Below, one piece after another: positions 1 through 7,235 of a stretch of 12,652 nt of DNA. The stretch spans positions 1 through 12,652 of the forward strand of contig CBFGTJ010000090.1 of NCBI GenBank assembly GCA_965651815.1, given 5' to 3'. This DNA comes from CBFGTJ01 sp965651815 (GTDB taxonomy: Bacteria > Actinomycetota > Acidimicrobiia > Acidimicrobiales > Microtrichaceae). Below the pieces are notes generated by a model. That model did no database searches. It was given only the letters and a program-made list of their open reading frames with translations, and was not told the origin of the DNA. Position numbers and translations under genes: made by a program. How positions within the stretch are numbered: position 1 is the stretch's first letter; each line of letters starts with the position of its first letter.

Positions 1-2028
<2,028 letters not shown>

Positions 2029-2054
<26 letters not shown>

Positions 2055-2382
2055 GACCCGACGCGCACGGCGCGGCGACCGGGGCTCGGTGGCACCGGTG
2101 GTCGTGGCCGCGGTGCTGCTCGCCTGCCTGCTCGCCGCCGGGGTCGCCCGGGCCGGCGGCGCGGCGGTGCGCACCGCACGCGCGGGTGCCGTCGCGGACC
2201 TCACCGCGCTCGCGGCGGTCAGCTCTGGCCGGGCCACGGCGGAGCGGGTGGCCGCCAGGTCCGGCGCGACCCTGGTCGACCACGCGAGCCTCGGGGGCGC
2301 GGCGGTCGAGGTCGTCGTCGAGCTCGACGGGGTCCGCGCGGTCGCGGCCGCCGACGCGGTCGCCCAGCCGTCGCGCCGCTGA
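2029..2382 (+). CDS. TadE/TadG-like small membrane protein (Rv3654c-like)
   Basis: A protein of about 117 residues. A short basic N-terminus (RRARRGDRGS) is followed by one hydrophobic segment at about residues 21-39. Next comes RTARAGAVADLTALAA, the R-A-x-x-A-A-D-x-x-A-L-A-A block typical of TadE/TadG-like and Rv3654c-like pilus-assembly proteins, and then a short beta-rich extracytoplasmic part. I chose the GTG at 2029, which overlaps the end of gyrA by 26 bp and has GA-rich sequence upstream. An ATG at 1930 is in frame, but it would start inside the gyrA poly-Asp repeat and add a low-complexity N-terminus. Family members usually sit in tad/flp pilus clusters beside a secretion ATPase. Here the gene sits alone between gyrA and the DUF3566 gene, so its partner is not visible. 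Family call fairly good, role inferred. Confidence 0.72.
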
Positions 2383-2423
2383 CCACCGCCCACCGCTGCG
2401 CCAAGGCCCCGGGCCCCGACCGT

Positions 2424-2429
2424 TAGGAT
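2424..2429 (+). promoter_or_regulatory. -10 element TAGGAT of a leaderless promoter for the DUF3566 gene
   Basis: TAGGAT fits the TAnnnT form and ends exactly 7 bases before the GTG at 2437, so transcription would begin at the start codon. No Shine-Dalgarno lies upstream of that GTG and no clear -35 is visible. This would give the DUF3566 gene its own promoter in addition to any read-through from gyrA. Confidence 0.5.
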
Positions 2430-2436
2430 CGAACGG

Positions 2437-2982
2437 GTGACCACGACCCCCGACACGGCCGAGCCGGTCGACCCGCCCGACGACGAGGTCACGGGCACCG
2501 AGCCCTCGGCCGGGACGGACGAGGAGTCCACCGGGTCCAGCAACGGCACCGTGCGCCGGGTGCTGGGCTACCGGCGGCAGCGCTTCGAGGCGCGCAAGGT
2601 GCGGCGGCTGGTCCGGCACGTCGACCCGTGGTCGATGCTCAAGCTGTCGGTGCTGCTGTCGCTCAGCATGTGGCTGACCGTCCTCATCGCCGCGGTGGTG
2701 CTGTGGACCGTGGCGCGCAACGCGGGGACGATCGCGGACGTCGAGCGGTTCGTGAACTCGTCGCTCTCGCTGCAGGACTGGAAGCTCGACGGCGAGTTCA
2801 TCTTCCGCCAGTTCGGGCTCGTGACCCTGCTGCTCGCCCTGGGCTTCGCCGCGGCGACGGTCGTCGCGTCGCTCGTGTTCAACCTGATCAGCGACATCAT
2901 CGGCGGCGTGTGGATCTCGGTCATCGAGGAGGAGACCGCCAGGCCGGTGCCCGAGTCGAAACCCGGCGAGCAGCTCGGGTAG
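2437..2982 (+). CDS. DUF3566 transmembrane protein
   Basis: A 181-residue protein. An acidic, Thr/Pro/Ser-rich, probably disordered N-terminus (about 1-45) is followed by a basic stretch (RRQRFEARKVRRLVRH). Then comes the DUF3566 core, with the hallmark start VDPWSMLKLSVLLSLSMW and a first membrane helix at about residues 65-90. A loop of about 40 residues leads to a second helix running into NLISDIIGGVWISV, the family's N-x-x-x-D-x-x-GG-V signature. Proteins of this family are encoded directly downstream of gyrA in many Actinomycetota (Rv0007 in Mycobacterium tuberculosis). Their function is not established; the position suggests a membrane or cell-envelope role expressed with gyrase. The GTG start is supported by the TAGGAT element at leaderless spacing and by overall length. 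Confidence 0.93.
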   Translation: MTTTPDTAEPVDPPDDEVTGTEPSAGTDEESTGSSNGTVRRVLGYRRQRFEARKVRRLVRHVDPWSMLKLSVLLSLSMWLTVLIAAVVLWTVARNAGTIADVERFVNSSLSLQDWKLDGEFIFRQFGLVTLLLALGFAAATVVASLVFNLISDIIGGVWISVIEEETARPVPESKPGEQLG

Positions 2983-2985
2983 GCT
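2980..2985 (+). promoter_or_regulatory. Candidate -10 (TAGGCT) for tRNA-Ile
   Basis: TAGGCT overlaps the stop codon of the DUF3566 gene. It has a weak -35-like TCGAAA 18 bases upstream (2956-2961). Transcription would start near 2992, just before the hairpin at 2999-3015 and about 30 bases before the mature tRNA. The matches are modest (3/6 and 4/6), so this is only a candidate. Confidence 0.3.
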
Positions 2986-2998
2986 GACTCGTCGCTGT

Positions 2999-3015
2999 CG
3001 GCCCGGATCGGGCCG
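2999..3015 (+). terminator. Perfect 7-bp hairpin between the DUF3566 gene and tRNA-Ile
   Basis: CGGCCCG, a three-base loop GAT, then CGGGCCG: a perfect G/C-only stem lying 16 bases after the DUF3566 stop and 6 bases before the tRNA. There is no U-tract. It may attenuate gyrA-operon transcription, or it may be a processing or stabilising structure at the 5' side of the tRNA precursor. Confidence 0.45.
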
Positions 3016-3021
3016 GTGAGC

Positions 3022-3095
<74 letters not shown>

Positions 3096-3123
3096 CAGCA
3101 GCCTGCCGCACGGTGGCCAGGAA

Positions 3124-3144
3124 CGGGGCCCGGACGCGGCCCCG
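3124..3144 (+). terminator. Hairpin downstream of tRNA-Ile
   Basis: CGGGGCC, a seven-base loop, then GGCCCCG: a perfect 7-bp G/C stem in the 65-base gap between the tRNA and the next small gene. It is flanked by two copies of GGAACGGG (3120-3127 and 3144-3151). No U-run follows. It could limit read-through from the tRNA or mark its 3' processing. Confidence 0.4.
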
Positions 3145-3160
3145 GAACGGGAAGGACGTC

Positions 3161-3298
3161 ATGCGAGGTCTGCGTCGAGCGGCGGTCGCGGTGCTACTGG
3201 GCGGGTTGGTCGGTGCGGTCCTGCGCATCATCGGCACCGCCGAGACGCCGCCCCAGCGCGGCGGGTGGCGGGAGCTGCAGGGGCCGGACCTCCGGTGA
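3161..3298 (+). CDS. Small single-pass membrane peptide, 45 aa
   Basis: The peptide starts at an ATG preceded by GGGAAGGA at good spacing, which favours this start over the in-frame ATG at 3113 that has no ribosome-binding site. It reads as a basic start (MRGLRR), a hydrophobic segment of about 18 residues (AAVAVLLGGLVGAVLRII), and a short polar C-terminus ending GGWRELQGPDLR. Its stop TGA overlaps the GTG of the next gene (GTGA), which points to translational coupling. Size, single helix and a conserved-looking aromatic/acidic tail recall the small membrane peptides found near gyrA and tRNA genes in Actinomycetota, but I cannot assign a family. Function unknown. Confidence 0.6.
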   Translation: MRGLRRAAVAVLLGGLVGAVLRIIGTAETPPQRGGWRELQGPDLR

Positions 3299-4356
3299 GC
3301 AACCCCGCGGGCACCCCGGCACGGGGCCGGATCGCCGTCGTCGGCGCGGGCATCCTCGGCGTGCGCATCTCCCGGGAGCTCGCGACCACGGTCGCCGGCG
3401 AGGTCGCGCCGCCCGGGGGCGTGGTGCTGCTGACGCGGCGGCAGCAGCGCCGTGCGCAGCTCGCCGCGTCGTTCGGCGACTCGGTCCGCGTGGCGCTCGA
3501 GGGGGAGCGGCTCCCCGCCGACACCTCGGTGGTGGTCGTCGCCCTCGCCTCCGACGACCAGCCCGACGAGGTTCGTCGCCACCTCCGTGAGGGCCGCCAC
3601 GTCGTGGCGACCGCGGACGACCCGGAGGTCGTGTCGGACCTGCTGTCGCTGGATGCCGAAGCGCGCTCGCGCGACCGCACCGTGGTGGTCGGTGCCGCGA
3701 TGTCGCCGGGCCTGTCGTGCCTGCTCGCCCGGCACGGCGCGGCGGAGCTCGACCGGGTCGACGAGGTGCACGTCGCGCGCCACGGCGCCGCCGGCCCCGC
3801 GTGCGCCCGCCAGCGTCTGAAGGCGCTGCGTGGCTCGGGTGCGGACTGGCGCGACGGCGAGTGGGTGCGGCGTCCGGGGTTCTCCGGTCGGGAGCTGTGC
3901 TGGTTCCCCGACCCGGTCAGCGCGAAGGACTGCTACCGGGGGGCGCTCGCGGAGCCGCTGCTGCTCGTGCCGGCGTTCCCGGGGGTGCGGCGGGTCACCG
4001 CGCGCCTGGCGGCGAGCCGGCGGGACCGCGCCCTCGCCCCCTTCCCGGTCCTGGTGCCGCCGCCCACCGAAGGTGGCCTCGGCGCGATCCGCGTCGAGCT
4101 GCGCGGCGAGCTCGACGGCGCCCGCTCGAGCGTGGTGCTCGGCGCCCTCGACCGGCCCGCGGTCGCCGCGTCCGGCGTCGCCGCGGTCACGGCCCTCGAG
4201 CTGCTCACGGGCCGCCCGCGGCCCGGTGCGTACGGCCTCGCCTCGATCGGCGATCCGTTGCCGCTGCTGCGGGAGCTCGCCCGGCGCGGGGTCCGCGCGG
4301 CCCGGTTCGAGGGCGCGGAGGGCAGCGGTGTCGCGGCCTCCCGCAGCCCCTCCTGA
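3295..4356 (+). CDS. Saccharopine-dehydrogenase-like NAD(P)-binding oxidoreductase
   Basis: A protein of about 353 residues. The N-terminal Rossmann fold begins RIAVVGAGILGVRI (dinucleotide motif G17-A-G19-I-L-G22). It continues through DTSVVVVALASDDQ and GRHVVATADD to GAAMSPGLSCLLARH, resembling the G-x-x-PG-x-x-x-L segment that follows the NADP domain in saccharopine dehydrogenase and homoserine-dehydrogenase-like enzymes. The C-terminal half (about 150-353) includes ELCWFPDPVSAKDC and a beta-rich segment ending near the C-terminus. Substrate is not predictable: the gene is not next to lysine or homoserine pathway genes. The chosen GTG overlaps the stop of the 45-residue gene; a GTG 30 bases upstream is also in frame, but it lies inside that gene. 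The two genes are probably co-transcribed, possibly by read-through from the tRNA region, since no separate promoter is evident. Confidence 0.7.
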   Translation: MSNPAGTPARGRIAVVGAGILGVRISRELATTVAGEVAPPGGVVLLTRRQQRRAQLAASFGDSVRVALEGERLPADTSVVVVALASDDQPDEVRRHLREGRHVVATADDPEVVSDLLSLDAEARSRDRTVVVGAAMSPGLSCLLARHGAAELDRVDEVHVARHGAAGPACARQRLKALRGSGADWRDGEWVRRPGFSGRELCWFPDPVSAKDCYRGALAEPLLLVPAFPGVRRVTARLAASRRDRALAPFPVLVPPPTEGGLGAIRVELRGELDGARSSVVLGALDRPAVAASGVAAVTALELLTGRPRPGAYGLASIGDPLPLLRELARRGVRAARFEGAEGSGVAASRSPS

Positions 4357-4529
4357 ACTGACCCGAGAAAATACAACGGAAAGTGTTCAGTTCGGCGGCC
4401 CACCTGCCGAAGAATCTCACGCAGAGTGAAAATCCGCCGCTGGGTGGCGGACCATGGCGGGACCGGAGCGAACTTTTCCGAGATTTTTCGGAAATTCGCT
4501 CAAGTTCGTCGCGCCCGCGCGCCGATGAC
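4357..4529 (+). promoter_or_regulatory. A/T-enriched structured leader region upstream of the sigma-factor gene
   Basis: This stretch is visibly richer in A and T than the surrounding genes. It contains, in order: GAACTGA/TCAGTTC (4355-4361 with 4387-4393); a stem of about 8 bp including one G-T pair (4391-4398 with 4404-4411, the outer six being TTCGGC/GCCGAA); TCAC/GTGA around 4420; TCCGCC/GGCGGA (4433-4438 with 4446-4451); and TTTCCGA/TCGGAAA (4475-4481 with 4488-4494). Some of these overlap and so are mutually exclusive. I do not recognise a known riboswitch in it. It may hold an upstream promoter, operators or a folded 5' leader. Confidence 0.5.
4500..4528 (+). promoter_or_regulatory. 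FliA/WhiG-like promoter candidate
   Basis: TCAAGTTC (4500-4507), 13 bases, then GCCGATGA (4521-4528). The sigma-28 consensus is TAAAGTTT, 11 bases, GCCGATAA, so the match is 6/8 and 7/8 with a spacer two bases longer than usual. The start site would be near 4534-4537, inside the 5' arm of the hairpin at 4530-4553. As the gene downstream encodes a sigma factor of this type, the element suggests autoregulation. The spacer length is the main weakness. Confidence 0.4.
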
Positions 4530-4553
4530 CCTCCTGGCCGACTGGCCAGGAGG
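4530..4553 (+). promoter_or_regulatory. Perfect hairpin sequestering the Shine-Dalgarno of the sigma gene
   Basis: CCTCCTGGCC (4530-4539), loop GACT, GGCCAGGAGG (4544-4553): ten uninterrupted pairs. The last six bases of the 3' arm are AGGAGG (4548-4553), the ribosome-binding site of the ATG at 4565. In a transcript that includes both arms the Shine-Dalgarno would be fully base-paired. The same palindrome could alternatively be a protein-binding operator. Confidence 0.75.
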
Positions 4554-4564
4554 AGAACAACGTC

Positions 4565-5515
4565 ATGGGTGCTGTGACCACGACCGAACTGGGCGACGAC
4601 CGGATGGCGACCGGTCACCCCGCCGACACCGACGCGACGTCACCCCTTCCCGAGGGGCCCCTGTCGCAGGAGGAGATCACCCGCCTGATCGAGGAGCACC
4701 TGCCCCTCGTGAACCACGTGGTGTTCCAGGTGGCGGTGCACTTCCCGCGGCACGTCGACCGCGACGAGCTCGCCCGTGCGGGCGCGCTCGGCCTCGTGGA
4801 GGCGGCTCGCCGCTACGACGAGGCGCGCGGCGTGCCCTTCAACCGGTTCGCCGCCCAGCGCATCCGCGGCGCCATCATCGACGGCGTGCGCGCGGCCGAC
4901 TGGGCCCCCCGGTCGGTGCGGGCGCTCGCGCGGCGTCTCGACGCGGTCGAGCAGTCGCTCGCGACCCGGCTGGGCCGCGTGCCGTCGCTGTCGGAGACCG
5001 CGCAGGAGCTCGGCGTGTCCCGGGCGGAGCTCGAGCGCATGCGCGACCGGCTCTTCCGCTCGGTGATCCTCGCGTTCGACTCGCTCGCCGGTGACTCCGA
5101 CGACGAGGAGCTCACGCTCATCGACGTGCTCACCGACGAGAGCGTGCTCGAGCCGTCCGAGGAGCTCGAGCAGCGGGAGCTGCACGCGTACCTGCGCGAC
5201 GCGGTCGCCCTGCTGCCCGAACGGCACCGCCTCGTGGTGGTCGGCTACTTCCTGGAGGAGCGCACCTCCCAGGAGCTCGCCCGGTTCCTCGGTGTCACCG
5301 AGTCCCGGGTGTCCCAGATGCGCAGCGAGGCGATCGCCATGCTGCGGGACGGCATCGAGGCGCAGTTCGTGCCGCCGGAGGAGCGGCAGACCGACGACAG
5401 CCTGGTCGCACGCCGCCGCGCGAAGTACGCCGCGTCGATCGCGGGGGCGTCCGAGTGGGCGCAGCGGATCTCCGCTCCCGCCGACGGCGGCGCTGCCCTG
5501 CTGCCGACCGTCTGA
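4565..5515 (+). CDS. RNA polymerase sigma factor, FliA/WhiG family
   Basis: A 316-residue sigma-70-family factor. After a 35-residue acidic N-terminus, region 2 (about 46-118) reads HLPLVNHVVFQ, DELARAGALGLVEAARRYD and RGVPFNRFAAQRIRGAIIDGVRAADWAPRSVR. The last block is the sigma-28 (FliA/WhiG/SigD) version of regions 2.3-2.4 that reads a GCCGATAA-type -10. Region 3 follows (about 120-200) with RVPSLSETAQELGVSRAELE. Region 4 (about 205-262) has LLPERHRLVVVGYFLEERTS and the helix-turn-helix SQELARFLGVTESRVSQMR. About 50 residues extend beyond region 4. The ATG start is fixed by AGGAGG at 4548-4553, although that site sits in a hairpin. No flagellar, chemotaxis or anti-sigma gene is nearby, so whether it serves motility or development cannot be told. 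A strong hairpin follows the stop, so the gene is probably monocistronic. Confidence 0.93.
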   Translation: MGAVTTTELGDDRMATGHPADTDATSPLPEGPLSQEEITRLIEEHLPLVNHVVFQVAVHFPRHVDRDELARAGALGLVEAARRYDEARGVPFNRFAAQRIRGAIIDGVRAADWAPRSVRALARRLDAVEQSLATRLGRVPSLSETAQELGVSRAELERMRDRLFRSVILAFDSLAGDSDDEELTLIDVLTDESVLEPSEELEQRELHAYLRDAVALLPERHRLVVVGYFLEERTSQELARFLGVTESRVSQMRSEAIAMLRDGIEAQFVPPEERQTDDSLVARRRAKYAASIAGASEWAQRISAPADGGAALLPTV

Positions 5516-5522
5516 GTCCCGG

Positions 5523-5555
5523 AGGTGCGGGGCTGGCGGTCGCCGCCCCGCACCT
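5523..5555 (+). terminator. Strong hairpin after the sigma-factor gene
   Basis: AGGTGCGGGGC (5523-5533) pairs perfectly with GCCCCGCACCT (5545-5555). A further GGC/GCC pairing lies inside the loop, giving 11 plus about 3 pairs. It begins 7 bases after the sigma stop codon. There is no U-tract, which is common for high-GC actinobacterial terminators. It separates the sigma gene from the ABC ATPase gene. Confidence 0.65.
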
Positions 5556-5556
5556 G

Positions 5557-5571
5557 TGAGACTCGTTCTCA
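5557..5571 (+). promoter_or_regulatory. Zur-like palindrome at the start of the metal ABC ATPase gene
   Basis: TGAGACTCGTTCTCA has 5-bp inverted arms (TGAGA/TCTCA). It agrees with the Zur-box form TGANAATNATTNTCA at 10 of 12 defined positions. It ends on the A of the ATG at 5571. GAGACT inside it lies 7 bases before the ATG, where a leaderless -10 would be, so a bound repressor would block initiation. Assignment to Zur is inference from the sequence match plus the metal-type transporter downstream. Confidence 0.5.
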
Positions 5572-6383
5572 TGTCGGATCGGGCGCCGGCCATCCGCGCC
5601 GAGGGACTCCTGCTCGCGCACGGTCCGCACGTCGCGCTGCGCGACGTCACCGTCGAGGTGCCACGCGCCTGCTCCGTGGCGGTGATCGGGCCCAACGGCA
5701 GCGGCAAGTCCAGCCTGCTGGACGCCGTGTCGGGGCTGCTCGCTCCCGCCGCGGGCGTCCTCGAGGTGTTCGGCGCGCCGCCCGGCCGGGCCGAGGTCGC
5801 CTACGTGCTGCAGCGCACCGACGTGCCGCCCCACCTGCCGCTCACCGTGCGTGAGGTCGTGACGATGGGGCGCTACCGCAGCACCGGGCTGGTGGGCCGG
5901 CTCGGCCGCAGCGGCAGGGAGGCGGTCGACGCCGCGCTCGAGCGGGTGGGCATGCTCGACCAGGAGGACCGCCAGCTGCAGGACCTCTCCGGCGGCCAGC
6001 GCCAGCGGGTCCTCATCGCGCAGGGCCTCGCCTCCGACGCGGAGCTGCTGCTGCTCGACGAGCCCATGACCGGGTTGGACCTGCCGTCGATGCAGCGGGT
6101 CCTCGAGCTGGTCGACGAGGAGCGCGACCGCGGCAGGACCGTGGTGTACAGCACCCACGACCTGGAGGAGGCCGCACGCGCGGACCTGGTGCTGCTGCTC
6201 GCGGGGCGACTCGTCGCCGCGGGCCCGCCGTCGCGGGCCCTCTCCGAGGAGCACCTGGTCGACGCCTACCGGGGGCGCCTCGTCGACGTCGCGGGGCTCG
6301 CCGTCCTCGACGAGCCCCACCACCACGGGCCGCACCCCCACCAGGAGCACGAGCGGCGGGGGAGCGGTCGGGGATCCCGCTGA
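5571..6383 (+). CDS. Zinc/manganese-type ABC transporter ATPase with His-rich tail
   Basis: A 270-residue ABC ATPase: Walker A GPNGSGKS (40-47), Q-loop Gln81, signature LSGGQRQR (139-146), Walker B LLLLDEP (159-165), switch His196 in YSTHD. LTVREVVTMGRY after the Q-loop is characteristic of the ZnuC/MntB/TroB group, which powers uptake of Zn, Mn or Fe with a TroCD-type permease and a metal-binding lipoprotein. The C-terminus carries six His within about 11 residues (HHHGPHPHQEH, about 250-260), a likely metal-binding tail. No permease or binding protein is adjacent: the next gene is convergent and unrelated, so partners must be encoded elsewhere. I chose the ATG at 5571. It lacks a Shine-Dalgarno, but it is the only start that leaves the domain intact, and it has a Zur-like box and a leaderless-type -10 directly upstream. 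Larger upstream starts in this frame are shadow ORF inside the sigma gene. Confidence 0.87.
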   Translation: MSDRAPAIRAEGLLLAHGPHVALRDVTVEVPRACSVAVIGPNGSGKSSLLDAVSGLLAPAAGVLEVFGAPPGRAEVAYVLQRTDVPPHLPLTVREVVTMGRYRSTGLVGRLGRSGREAVDAALERVGMLDQEDRQLQDLSGGQRQRVLIAQGLASDAELLLLDEPMTGLDLPSMQRVLELVDEERDRGRTVVYSTHDLEEAARADLVLLLAGRLVAAGPPSRALSEEHLVDAYRGRLVDVAGLAVLDEPHHHGPHPHQEHERRGSGRGSR

Positions 6384-6393
6384 CCGGCGGTGC

Positions 6394-7164
6394 TCAGGGG
6401 GCCAGCAGCTCCACGAGCCGTCGGTGGAACCGGCCGTTCGACGCGATCGCGCTGTACACGCCATCGGCGCCGAGCCGCTCGGAGCCGTCGCGGGCGGTGA
6501 GCGTGCCGCCCGCCTCGGGCACGATCACCGTGAGCGCCGCGATGTCCCACCAGGCGAGCACCGGGTCGAACATCGCCTCGGCACGCCCGGACGCGACGAG
6601 CGCGTAGCCGTAGGCGTCGCCCCAGGTGCGCAGCTCGAGGCCCGCGGACTGGACCCGATCGAACATGGCAGTGGTCCACTCGTGGAACCCGGTGCAGCAC
6701 AGGTAGGCGCCGGCGAGGTCGCCCCGGTCCGACACCGAGACCCGGGTGCCGTCGAGGTAGCAGCCCAGTCCCCGGCCGGCGTAGACGGTCTCGCCCAGCG
6801 CCGGCAGGTTGATCACCCCCACGGCCGGGCCGTGCTCGTCCTCGACGTACAGCAGGTTCGAGTAGGTGCCCACACCGTGGGTGAACGCCTTGGTGCCGTC
6901 GATCGGGTCGATCACCCACCGGCGGGTCGAGGTGCCGACGACGTCGTCCTCCTCCTCGCCGACGATCGAGTCGTCGGGGTACGCCTCGGCGATCATCTCG
7001 CGCAGCAGCCGCTCGGCCGCCCGGTCGGCGTGGGTGACCGGCGTGCCGTCGCCCTTGGAGTCCACGGTCAGCTCGGCGTGGTTGAACCACCCGAGGGTCA
7101 GCTCACCCGCGGCACGGGCGAAGCCGACCGCCTGTTCCATCAGCGCGTGATCCACGTCGGTCAT
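6394..7164 (-). CDS. hisN: Inositol-monophosphatase-family phosphatase, HisN-like (probable histidinol-phosphatase)
   Basis: A 256-residue Mg-dependent, Li-sensitive-type phosphatase of the IMPase fold. Motifs are in order: GTPVTHAD (about 40-47), metal ligand Glu70 in GEEEDD, metal site DPIDGT (Asp86, Asp89), then AGGT and WWDIAAL with Asp207. The variant WVIDPIDGTKAF and the overall length match the actinobacterial HisN group (Rv3137; HisN of Corynebacterium glutamicum), which dephosphorylates histidinol phosphate in histidine synthesis. Inositol-1-phosphatase or another sugar phosphatase cannot be excluded from sequence alone, and no other his gene is nearby. The gene converges with the ABC ATPase gene (10-base gap) and diverges from the thioesterase gene. 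No Shine-Dalgarno precedes the ATG; GAGACT lies six bases upstream, compatible with leaderless expression. Confidence 0.8.
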   Translation of the reverse strand: MTDVDHALMEQAVGFARAAGELTLGWFNHAELTVDSKGDGTPVTHADRAAERLLREMIAEAYPDDSIVGEEEDDVVGTSTRRWVIDPIDGTKAFTHGVGTYSNLLYVEDEHGPAVGVINLPALGETVYAGRGLGCYLDGTRVSVSDRGDLAGAYLCCTGFHEWTTAMFDRVQSAGLELRTWGDAYGYALVASGRAEAMFDPVLAWWDIAALTVIVPEAGGTLTARDGSERLGADGVYSAIASNGRFHRRLVELLAP

Positions 7165-7235
7165 GCACCGAGTCTCGCGTGGGCGGCGGGGCCTGACATG
7201 ATGCGGGCACCCCCGAGCGAATCCCGGAGCAACGA

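Noticed and set aside
4406..4414. GCCGAAGAA as a second sigma-28-type -10
   Set aside because: Only 6/8 match, and the sequence 11 bases upstream (TCAGTTCG) matches the -35 at 3/8. It also sits inside a hairpin arm. Weaker than the candidate at 4500-4528.
4431..4455. Resemblance of CCGCCGCTGGGT to the CCGCCTGGGC signature of ZTP riboswitches, and of TCACGCAGAG to part of the c-di-GMP-I riboswitch
   Set aside because: The other conserved blocks of both riboswitches are missing, so these are short chance matches. A covariance-model search would settle it.
5091..5570. Upstream extension of the ABC ATPase reading frame through the sigma-factor gene
   Set aside because: The extension is Ser/Arg/Cys-rich shadow of the sigma gene and crosses a strong terminator-like hairpin. 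The ATPase domain begins right after the ATG at 5571.
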